This document shows positions 37,890 to 47,339 of a DNA stretch of 64,000 nucleotides, piece by piece. Position numbers and translations under genes: made by a program. The stretch is taken from NCBI GenBank assembly GCA_008638375.1, contig CM018046.1, forward strand, positions 37,501 to 101,500, given 5' to 3'. The notes under the pieces were generated by a model. The model had not been told where the DNA came from. It made no database searches and saw only the letters and a list, made by a program, of their open reading frames with translations. Position 1 is the stretch's first letter. Each line of letters begins with the position of its first letter. The stretch comes from Nyssa sinensis (lineage: Eukaryota > Streptophyta > Magnoliopsida > Cornales > Nyssaceae).

Positions 37890-38700
37890 ATTAGCGTCTT
37901 GTCCTGTCTTGTTTTGTCCTGTTCCGTTTAGTTCCGTTATGTTTAGTTCCGTTAATGATATACTTGTCTTTGATTTGATACATTGTTTTCGTTTGGTTCC
38001 GTCATGTTCAATTCCGTTATGTTCAGTTCCGTTAATGATATACCTGTCTTTGATTTGATACATTGTTTTCGTTCGGTTCCGTCATGTTCAGTTCCGTTAA
38101 TGATATACCTGTCTTTGATTTGATACATTGCTTCCGTTCAGTTCTGTCATGTTCAGTTCCGTTAATGATATACCTGTCTTGATTGATATTGTTTTCGTTC
38201 AGTTCCGTTATGTTCCGTTCCATTGATGTTATACTTTTGTCTCTAACTGACATATTGTTCCGCTCAGTCCTGTCTTGTACCGTTCCATTAAAGTTATACT
38301 TTTGTCTCAGACTGACATATTGTTCCGCTTAGTCCTGTCTTATACCGTTCCGTTAATGTTATACTTTTGTCTCTGACTGACATATTGTTCCGCTTAGTCC
38401 TGTCTTGTTCCGTTCCGTTAACGTTATGCTTTTGTTCCTGATTGATATATTGTTTTTGCTCAGGTCCGTTATGTTCAGTCCCGTTACGCCCTTGTTCCTG
38501 ACTGATATTGTTTCTGTTCAGTTCCGTTATGTTCCGTCTCGATATGCCTTTGTTCTGATTGATATATTGTTCTGCTCCCTTCTGTTATGTTCTGCTTCGT
38601 TATGCTTTGTCTCTGATTGATGTATTGTTCCACTCAATCCCGTTATGTTTTATTCTGTTAATGACATACTTGTGTCTCTGATTGATACATTGACATCGTT
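37890..38700 (+). repeat. Minisatellite, about 65-bp period, roughly 12 degenerate copies
   Basis: Units combine 'gttccgttatgttcagttcc', 'gttaatgatatacctgtct' and 'tgatttgatacattg'. The landmark gttaatgata(tac) falls at 37951, 38031, 38096 and 38161, then in diverged form at about 38222, 38290, 38351 and 38416. Open frames across it on both strands are repeats, not genes. Confidence 0.92.
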
Positions 38701-39643
38701 TACTATTTTGATCTAATTTGTTATGTTAGGTTTTGTTCGGTTCTGTTCAGTTATGTTTTGTCATGATCTGTTATGATCTGTTATGTTATGATCTGTTTCT
38801 ACTATTTAGTTCAGTCCCGTTTTATTCTACTTAAACTGCATTTCAAGTGGATTTATAAATGTTATTCTAAAGCGATTGAACTATCCTTGTGCTTTATATG
38901 CATGAACTGGATTTGAAACCCATGACAAGGAACCTGTGTTACTCACTGGGCTTATTTAAGCTCACCCTGTTATCCTAACATTTTTCAGGAATTCTCTCCA
39001 TTGGACTAGAAGGCACTATGATATGACATGATAGGCCGAGTGGCAATCAAGTGAAGGATCTGATGGCACTGATCTGTGGAGACTGGATTATTGTGGATTG
39101 AATCTGTTTATTCAAGTGAGTGATATGATACAACTGACTTGATTGATATGCACTAGACATAGAACGTGGCTCATGGTATGGTACTCTAGAGATATTAGAT
39201 CTGCTCTGTGTTATATGTCTGATTATAGATATGCTCTGAGGTTAGAATCATTAGCTGTTTGGATTTTAGACTTGCTCTGTGGTACATATCCTTACGGTGG
39301 GTACATGAGTTGCATTCACGTGACAAAAAGTTTTAAATTCCGCTGCATCTGACCCTACAGTCGGAATGCAATTCGTCTGTCAGTTCAGAATTTGCCTTTG
39401 GTTGGTCACGTTGTCGGTCGGTAAACCGGCAAGGCGGCTGACTGGCATCACTTCCTCGACATCCGCGTAGGGTAGGGTTCGGGATGTGATATTTATTATT
39501 TTAAAGAAAAAATGACTAGAGTGAGTATCTGTATATTGTCAGGTAAAACAAGAGAGATTAGTGTAATTTTAAAAATCTTAGGGAAAGGTTAGTGTAATTT
39601 TAGAAATATCAGGAGAAGGTCAATATAATTTATCCAATATCAT

Positions 39644-40080
39644 TTGACAACTATATCTTTTTTTTAAAAAAAAAATTTTAATTCTTTCATTTATGGATAT
39701 TTTTGGTATTTCAAAAAAATTCATTAAACACTATTTTTTCTTTTCAAATCTCTCAACTTTTGGAGAGATTAGAAAAGTTAGTTAAAACTCTCAAACTTTT
39801 TTATCTTATTCTTGTTTTTTCTCTCCATTAAAAACTTTTACATGAGAGATTTAGCTATATTTCCACCTTTTTTTAATCTTTTCTTTTCTTAATCATGGTT
39901 TGCTCACTTTCCCACTAGGAGTAATTAGAAGTTATATCATTACATATTAATATACAGAAATTAGAAAAAGCGAAAGATGGAAGGTCCCTTTGTAAGAATT
40001 TTAATCCGAATAACACATGTAGAATCATAAGCATGTATATATAATATGATTCTTTGGCGTACCTGAATCCATGATTAATG
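39644..40080. other. Unassigned AT-rich DNA
   Basis: No gene or element recognised. Homopolymer A/T runs lie at 39659-39690. Confidence 0.35.
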
Positions 40081-40892
40081 TGAAATTAAGATGAGATAAA
40101 TTGTGACCACCTTTTTGTTGATACCAACTTCAAGATTTGTTTACAATGAGATGGAAGAAGGTATTTCACTCTCTTCTTTGCCTTAGGTTACTAAGTCTAA
40201 TGGAGAGACTACAACAAGTTGAGCAAGAGCAAGGACCAACACCTAAATTTATAACTGGAACACAAGTCATAACCCATAAAGAACTGTTAATAAGAGAGTC
40301 CACACATCCGTAAAATTCATACCAATGCCTTACGTGATAACTCATAGCTAAAGTGTACCAAGTTCAATATACCATAGATCACAATTAATTAATCTGGGCT
40401 TATCCGATCTACTCTCTTCAGATAAGACATTTTAATTAATCCAGTTTTTCACAAACATAAAATAATGAGAAATGCTAGCCCACTTTAATTAAAAATCTTA
40501 CATTCTCCCACTTGGTATACATAGATCATTATAAGATTTTTGAAAAATACTTCTTTTCAAAAATGACTCTTTGGTTAAACAAGAAGAAAACTATGTGGCC
40601 ACAAGCAAAAACAAATATAATGCCTTAGAGAGAAACACCTTAAACTGTTATCTTAGTCTAGTAAAACCAAAAGCGCCCAACTGTGCAAGTCATTACAACT
40701 AAAGCAATATAAGATCTACATAATCAAAGTACTCGTAATCTTACTAAATCGGATTGTATATGCATATGGATCTGTGGTATGGAAACTACATGTCAACTTT
40801 GATCATCATTCATGTTTCCAAATTGGTCTAATGCAGCAGCATCCCTTAAGACTAGTGAATGTCTTAAGACCTCGTAGGTGAAAACCTTATAT
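40081..40892 (-). mobile_element. Copia-like 3' end and LTR fragment (target of the 40.9-56.1 kb LTR)
   Basis: The minus strand at about 40500-40520 reads CCAAGTGGGAGAATGTAAGA, the usual 'AAGTGGGAGAATGT' junction between the polypurine tract and LTR start of plant copia elements. The LTR would run toward lower coordinates. The part at 40870-40892 ('ctcgtaggtgaaaacctta') resumes at 56099 in similar repeated text, so the long LTR inserted into this sequence. Confidence 0.45.
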
Positions 40893-40979
40893 TGTAGAAA
40901 TTTGAATTTTTTTTTTGGAATAATTTTTTTTAAAAAAATATGAATATGGGTGTACGTATGAAAAAGTGTATTATGTATG

Positions 40980-41185
40980 TGTATATATATATAATAGAAT
41001 ATATATATATATATATATTATACATGTATACAAGTGTGTACAAAAGAAAGAAAAATAAAAAGACAGAAAAGAAAAGAGAATGCAGCACACAAATGTGTGT
41101 GGGTTGCGTGTGTGTGTGCTGCCATGAGGCTAACAAGTGGGGGTGTTAGTGTGTGTGTGTGTGTGTGTGTGTGAAATGTAATATT

Positions 41186-41252
<67 letters not shown>
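40980..41252. repeat. Cluster of (TA)n and (GT)n microsatellites
   Basis: TA runs at about 40984-41020 and 41226-41252; GT runs at about 41149-41173 and 41196-41226. Frames rich in Tyr-Ile or Thr-His across here are artefacts. Confidence 0.95.
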
Positions 41253-41597
41253 GGCCCAAAACACACACAACCCAAATTAATGCAACCAGAATTGGGGTGT
41301 GGTGATTAAGTGTGTAAGTGAAGGTGCAGTGTGTACAGTATACATTGTGTGTGTATGTGGGGAGAGTCAGAACTGAAAGGAAGAGAGAGAGAGGGGCAGT
41401 TGTGTGTATATAGATATGTATGTGTGTGTGTGACTTGAGAGAAAGCAAGAACCAAAGAAGGGGAAGGCTGGGAGATTTAGGAAGTTCAGAAAGCAAAGCA
41501 AGGAGAGGGGGGTGCCATTGTTGAGGTAAAAAAACCATCAACCCACTTTCTCTCTCTAAAAATTTATACATGTTGGTGAACTGTTTAAGCTTTTCAA

Positions 41598-42289
41598 CAA
41601 TGTTTTAAAACCTGGACCGGACCGGTCTGTTCAACCATCGACCGGTCCAAAAAATAGTCTGGTTTAACCCATAAAGCTGTTTTAAGTTCAAAACTGTTCT
41701 AAAAATAAAAAACCGGATTGTCCGACCGTTGAACCGGTTGACCCGGTACGGGGTCAACCGGTTCTTGGCTACATTTTTTTTTTTGTTTTTTTGATATATT
41801 CAAAATTTCAAATTTTATGCAATTTTTTAGCTGAGTTGAGTTGGCCTGAGTTGGCCTTTGGCTGAATTTATTTTGGATTGTATTTAAAATTTTAAATCCT
41901 TGAAGTTTGAAACTCTAGTATTATATATTTGTATTTTATTTTATTTTATGCATGATTATTAGTGTTTGTATCTTTTTTTTTTTTTTTTTTTTCATGTAGT
42001 TGAAGACTAAATTATTGGATTATGCTTGGATTGGATGTTAAAATGATTTTTGTTATGGTCCTTGCGATTATGGAAGAAAATTCATATTTTGTAATTTTTT
42101 TTTATATAATTTTTAGTAATTTTTGTATAATTTTTTAAATTTAAAATATCAATAATATGTATTATTAAATTTATTAATTACATAATTATGACATCACGGT
42201 TTGATTCTTGTTGACCCGACGGTTGAACCGATAACCCGTAACCCGGACATTTTTTCGGTTCGATGAACGGGCTAGGTCTGAAAACATTG
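41598..42289. mobile_element. hAT-type MITE, 692 bp, 8-bp TSD
   Basis: The left end is CAATGTTTTAAAACCTGG and the right end, reverse complemented, is CAATGTTTTCAGACCTAG. The flanking duplication CTTTTCAA is perfect (41590-41597 and 42290-42297). TSD length and TIR type fit the hAT superfamily. Subterminal regions are rich in 'ggaccggaccggt' and 'cggttgaccc' motifs. No coding capacity. Confidence 0.92.
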
Positions 42290-43508
42290 CTTTTCAAATG
42301 CATGCATGGCATTTAGAATATGTAAGACTTGGTTTAGGTATGAAATCTGGACCCTGAGCCAACCTTAGAACACCCAACCGTGCACAAACCGCCATTAACA
42401 GACCTTGACAAAGCAGGTCTGATTCAACCCTAGCCAAACTAATTTTGGCTTGCTTAGACCTGACCTAGATGATGTGGGGTTTGCACTGCAACGAAAACCA
42501 GGCCAAATAGCTTAGCAAAGACCCCCAAAAACATGAGTTGCAGGTTCGGGTTCAAAGATGGAACCTTCGACTCTTGCTGTAAAACCCAAATTTGAGAATG
42601 GGGGCTTGAACCCCACAATGGTGGATTACAACAGAAAAATCCCTAAGGGTTTTGAACCTAAAACGAGTATATATGACCGAGTTGCAGGTCCCACGATAAT
42701 GGAGTGGAACCGAGCTCCATCCTTAGATTTGAGCCACAAAAGGATGAATAATTGACGTATGAAGTCCCATAAACACATTAGAGTCAAGAGCAGAGAGTAA
42801 AATGACCTAAAAGTTCACGAAATTGGATTGGGGAAAATTTTCGATTTTAGGGTTACTGTTCATCGTCATGAGGAAGACGATGAACAGTACCGGACATGGG
42901 TCGGATCGAATTTGGTTCAGGTCGGGACCCGACCGGATATAAATAGGATTACTGCGCCGATGTCATTTTGAATTAAAAATTTAAAAGTTAAATGGGCCTG
43001 TTTGGTTACAACCGTATGAAATTGAAATCAGGTTTGAGGATAGCCTAAACCGTGGATAAGGGGATTAAGGGAGTTATCTTATTCTGGTTCTCTGACTTAA
43101 CTTGGACCGGTCGGTTCAGGGACTATTGGGTTCGGTCTAGGGTTTGACCTAGTAAACCCAACGGTCCAAGGGCTTAATTGAAAGGAAATAAACTAGAATT
43201 TTTCTAAATTATACTTTGACCCCAACTGTTCTACAGAATTATGTTCTGGCCCAAATTCTTAGAATTTTTATGTAAATACACCCCTGGAAAATAATAAAAT
43301 AATTTATTTAATTATTTTATTAATTGAGTAAAATTAATATTTTACCTTTGAACATTAAATAAGTCAAACGAAGCCCAAAATAAATAAATGAATAGTGTAT
43401 TTCTACTAATTCGGGCATTTTGGACTCAATGGTGGAGTCCGATTGGGAAATTAAGTCCCAAAAAAGTAAAGACACGCAAATGATAAATGACTGTAATACC
43501 CCTAATGA

Positions 43509-43985
43509 CACTACAACAAAAGGCACTAATAGTGCCCTTGAGCGTCGCTAAAGACATTTTGCGACGCACAAACATGCGTCACTAAGGTGTCACAAATAGT
43601 GGTATCGCTAATAGTATTGGCGACGAACAAACCCTTTGGTGTCGCTGAAGGTGACTTTTCGCAACGCCCACTATGCGTCACCAATATTTGGGAACAAGTG
43701 TCGCAAATACTACACAAGGATGCAGTGGGCATCGCTAAAAGTCACTATTAGCGACGCACACTAGGCATCGCTAAAAGTCACTATTAATGACGCACACTGT
43801 GCGTCGCTAAAAGGCACTATTAGCGACGCATAGTGTCCGTCACTAATAGTTGTTTTTTTATTAGCGACGCCACCTGTTCGTCACTAATAGTGACTTTTAG
43901 CGACGCCCAGTGTGCGTCACTAATAGTCAAATTGAATTCTTACTTTTAGCGACGCATTGGTGTGCGTCACTAAAAGTTTTTTTTT
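43509..43985. repeat. Left (3') subterminal repeat region of the CACTA element
   Basis: About 20 copies of a short motif of type AGCGACGCACA / TGTGCGTCGCTAAA in both orientations, often as pairs forming small hairpins (for example near 43751-43812). By analogy with En/Spm these are the presumed binding sites of the element's DNA-binding protein. Confidence 0.9.
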
Positions 43986-44099
43986 TTTTTAAAAAAAACA
44001 TATTTGCTTTGTTTTATTTGTTGTTTTATTCGTTGTTTTATTCCTGTTTAAACCTGTATCAATCATCCATCCTGATATACAATAAAATTCAAGCATTTT

Positions 44100-44430
44100 G
44101 AAATGAATATATTAAAAAAAAAAATACATTCATATATTAAACTAATTATGTACATTTGTAAAAGTACAATTTAACAATAAATAGAAAAATTAAAAATTGT
44201 CTCCAAAATGTAACTACATATGTCCATGAAAGGAAAATAAAAATAAAAATAAAAATAACAAGTTTCGATGCAAAACATAAAGACGGCGCGGCAATAATCC
44301 CGATCAATCTGAAATAAAGATCAAATGATATATATATTAGAACAATTATTAAATATATATAAACATAGAATGTGAATAGGTTTTTTTTTTTTTTTGCATG
44401 CATAAATAGTAAGAACGGCATAAAGTAGCA
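44100..44430. other. Non-coding CACTA interior
   Basis: AT-rich, with an A-run near 44114 and a T-run at 44382-44395. No gene recognised. Confidence 0.5.
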
Positions 44431-45595
44431 TAAGTCTATTTTATCATTTGTGAGGTGTGTGATGGGGTTTCGGTGTAGTTAGGCTGATATCCGGTATTTT
44501 AGTTTGTCAAAACCCCAAAATAGGCCTTTTTGAAGCTGAAACTTGCATAAGTTTCAAACTGGGCATCCGAACCGAGTGCCGTAAGTTTGTGCAACTCTAT
44601 TTTATCATTTTTGAGTTGTGTGATGGGGTTTCAGTGTAGTTAGGCCGATATCCGGCATTTTGGTCTGTCAAAACCCCAAAATGGGCCTTTTTGAAGCTGA
44701 AATTTGCATAAGTTTCAAACCGGGCATCCGAACCAAGTGCCGTAAGTTTGTGCAAGTCTATTTTATCATTTTTGAGGTGTGTGATGGGGTTTCGGTGTAG
44801 TTAGGCCGATATCCGGCATTTTGGTCTGTCAAAACCCCAAAATAGGCCTTTTTGAAGTTGAAACTTGCATAAGTTTCAAACCAAGCATCCGAACCGAGTG
44901 CTGTAAGTTCGTGTAAGTCTATTTTATCATTTGTGAGGTATGTGATGGGGTTTCAGTTTAGTTAGGCTGATATCCGGCATTTTGGTCTGTCAAAACCCAA
45001 AATAGGCCTTTTTGAAGCTGAAACTTGCATAAGTTTCAAACCGGGCATCCGAACCGAGTGCCGTAAGTTCGTGCAAGTTTATTTTATCATTTGTGAGGTT
45101 TGTGATGGGTTTTTGGTGTAGTTAGGCTGATATCCAGAATTTGGTCTGTCAAAACCCCAAAATGAGATTTTTTAAAGCTGAAACTTACATAAGTTTCAAA
45201 CCGGGCATCCGAACCGAGTGCCGTAAGTTCGTGTAAGTCTATTTTTTCATTTGTGAGGTGTGTGATGGGGTTTCAGTGTAGTTAGGTTGATAATCGGCAT
45301 TTTGGTCTATCAAAACTCTAAAATGGGCCTTTTTGGAGCTGAAACTTACATAAGTTTCAAACCGGACTTCCGAACTAAGTTCCGTAAGTTCGTGCAAGTC
45401 TATTTTATCATTTGTGAGGTGTGTGATGGGGTTTCGGTATAGTTAGGCCAATAATCGGCATTTTGGTCTGTCAAAACTCCAAAATGGGCCTTTTTGGAGC
45501 TGAAACTTGCATAAGTTTCAAATCGGACATCCGAACCGAGTGCCGTATGTTCGTGCAAGTCTATTTTATCATATGTGAGGGGTGTGATGGGGTTT
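44431..45595. repeat. Satellite-like tandem array, 160-161-bp unit, 7 copies plus a partial
   Basis: The landmark 'gtttcaaa' falls at 44551, 44712, 44873, 45033, 45193, 45354 and 45515, a period of 160-161 bp. Units read 'taagtctattttatcattt', 'gatggggtttcggtgtagtt', 'ggtctgtcaaaaccccaaaa', 'gcataagtttcaaaccgggc', 'atccgaaccgagtgccg'. The copies are about 90% alike by eye. The array lies inside the CACTA element just beyond the 3' end of the Transposase_24-type gene. Confidence 0.97.
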
Positions 45596-45648
45596 ACGTA
45601 AAATTTTCTATAAATAATAAATCCACCAAAGTATATAATTTTAAAAAC

Positions 45649-47118
45649 TTACCAAGGTTGTGAAGAGTCACGCTGTTGGCTGAGCATCGTCTGCACAAGA
45701 GCCTTTAGCTGGGAATATCGCTCCTCGAGGCTATTTACTTTATGCCGCAGCTCTACATTCTCTCGTTGAACTGCCTCAGTGGCTGCGTGTGCCCTAGCAT
45801 CACTCTCAAAGGACGATGTCGTCGGCGCCATCCCAGTCCCTAAGCCACGTACATAGCCACGCCTCTTGCCCAGAACAGTCTCTCGTATCTGGTCATCGGT
45901 CGGCGGATCCTGACCTTCAGTTGTAGGCTGAGCACGCAGCCAAACCATCTCCTCCTATAAAAACATAAATATATGTTACTACTTTTATAACTTTAGATTA
46001 ATATTAAATTAGTAATACCGTGGCAAGTTACATAAAAACTTACATAAAGCCGCTGTGCTTCAGGCCCAGCCCAACCCTTATTGGGGTTGTAGTGCGTCTT
46101 GTGCCACAAATCAATGGGGTTGGGTGGTGCACCGGTGTCCTGGTCTCGTTGGAGCAAATAAATAGTAGCTTGTGAAGATTGATTTCATGAATAGATTATA
46201 CAATAAGAACTTGATACATTTATTAACTTACCATATCATGCCTATACTGTACAAAAGAACGTGATCCACCACAGTGGGTTACCTTTTGCTTGCTTCTACT
46301 CTCGCTATTCTTCCTGCTCAGTTCCTACACTCGGCCAAAACAAAGAAGGTTAGTATAAATGATACTAATTTAAACCAGACAATAAAAGTAATTTTGACAA
46401 TTTTTACCTGGAATGCATCACTTGCGAACCGGTCGCACAGTAACATCCAATCCTCCACCGTCACCCCCTATAGGGTCTGTTGCGGGGCTCTCTACCGGCT
46501 GCCACCTCTGCCTCGTAATGCATGTGGAGACGGTGTCGATAATCCCTGAAACGGACTCCCGGGTAACAGTCCACTGCCTTCACTACGTGAGGTAGGTGGA
46601 GATCGATGTCAAACTTCCCCTGTAAAGCATGTCATTGTCAAAACATTACGGCATTAGAAATGTTAAAATTTAGTTCAACACAATAATAAAAGACATACCA
46701 GGATCTGCGCATGAATATCCCATAGCTCCACCTGAGTGACGAGACTCCAGTCACTAATATGGAGTGGGGCGCGTAGTCGGAAAATGATGCCGACCTCTAT
46801 GGTGAACTGCTGTGCCCACCCACCAACGGGCTTCTGCAAGCCCTCAGGTAGCTCAATCCGAAGTCGTGAGCCCCCTGCTGCCTCCATCTGTGTCTGCAAA
46901 CTCTGATTCTACGACCTACCGCGCCCTCGTCTAGAGGTGGTGGTCGAAGCTTTAGAAACAATAAAATAGAAACAATTAGTACCATATTTATATAATCATT
47001 AATACAAAATAGAACTATCCATACCATCAATGGTAGGATCGGTTGATCCTACAGAGGAAGGGGAAAGGGTCGATGGGTCCACCGGGGCTGCTCGTCTACG
47101 TGATCCTAGTCCAACCAT
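45649..47118 (-). pseudogene. CACTA accessory gene, Transposase_24 (Ptta/En/Spm) type, six exons, near-intact
   Basis: Exons read on the minus strand with GT-AG borders: 47118-47025 (MVGLGSRRRAAPVDPSTL), 46949-46699 (IELPEGLQKPVGGWAQQF), 46620-46408 (GKFDIDLHLPHVVKAVDCYP, then EDWMLLCDRFASDAFQ), 46324-46232 (LSRKNSESRSKQKVTHCGGS), 46168-46044 (HKTHYNPNKGWAGPEAQRLY) and 45954-45649. The last exon encodes a coiled-coil-like stretch (ELRHKVNSLEERYSQLKALV). About 360 residues are encoded. The family is the second gene of many plant CACTA elements, probably the counterpart of the DNA-binding TNPA. Two lesions are visible: a TAG in exon 2 (complement 46909-46911) and a one-base loss at a G run in exon 3 (complement 46464-46468). 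Head-to-tail with the transposase gene, 222 bp apart. Confidence 0.85.
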
Positions 47119-47146
47119 ATCTAAAAAGAAAGTTTAAAAGTAAATT

Positions 47147-47275
47147 CCATTACATCATAAAAATTAAAATCCATTACATCATAAAATTGAATATCCATTA
47201 CATCATAAAATTGAATATCCATTAAATCATAAAATCGACAATCCATTACATCATAAAATTGAAAATCCATTACAC
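47147..47275. repeat. 24-bp tandem repeat, six copies, between the two CACTA genes
   Basis: Unit 'ccattacatcataaaattgaatat' with starts at 47147, 47171, 47195, 47219, 47243 and 47267, an exact 24-bp period. It lies between the stop of the transposase gene and the start codon of the accessory gene, so it may sit in a promoter, terminator or 5' leader. Confidence 0.95.
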
Positions 47276-47339
47276 TTGATCTGATCACATGTAACACCTA
47301 TTACAATTATTCATCTGAGTTTGTATCATCATCTGAACT

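Larger units (their letters stand above)
34378..39491 (+). mobile_element. Long solo LTR (5114 bp), gypsy-like, with 5-bp TSD
   Basis: It starts TGTAACACCCCGACCCT and ends AGGGTTCGGGATGTGATA; the termini are imperfect inverted repeats. It is flanked by TTTAT at 34373-34377 and at 39492-39496. The terminal CA reads TA, a C-to-T change. Inside there are no coding domains: tRNA-like boxes near the start, three arrays of tandem repeats (36.2-36.5, 37.05-37.4 and 37.9-38.7 kb), and a 'ttactcactgggcttatttaagctc' patch near 38939. Related sequence occurs at 41.2-43.5/54.2-54.75 kb, at 57-59 kb, and inverted at 18-25.5 kb. A solo LTR is the simplest reading. Confidence 0.8.
34036..39643. mobile_element. 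Small inverted-repeat (MITE-like) element, split by a 5.1-kb LTR
   Basis: The left arm (about 34036-34115) reads TTGGATAAATTACACTAAC...ACTTGACAATATA. The right arm (about 39520-39643) is its reverse complement, with one extra repeated block of about 30 bp ('ttagtgtaattttaaaaatc'). The outer flanks offer a TA duplication, but the exact ends are ambiguous. Without the inserted LTR (34378-39491 plus one TTTAT) the element would be about 490 bp. No coding capacity. Confidence 0.65.

Noticed and set aside
37900..38620. Open frames of 71-73 codons with repeated NITELNENNI- or SVMLLFLIDIL-type text
   Set aside because: These are translations of the 65-bp minisatellite in the LTR; the protein repeat simply reflects the DNA repeat.
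40930..41571. Frames of up to 128 codons rich in Thr-His and Tyr-Ile
   Set aside because: They are produced by GT and TA microsatellites in LTR sequence; no family pattern or conserved start.
46274..46595. Plus-strand frames of 60-91 codons in the CACTA element
   Set aside because: They are antisense to exons 3 and 4 of the accessory gene, which have consistent GT-AG borders on the minus strand.
47147..47275. Regular 24-bp repeats resembling a CRISPR array
   Set aside because: There are no unique spacers, the repeats are directly adjacent, and the context is a plant CACTA transposon.
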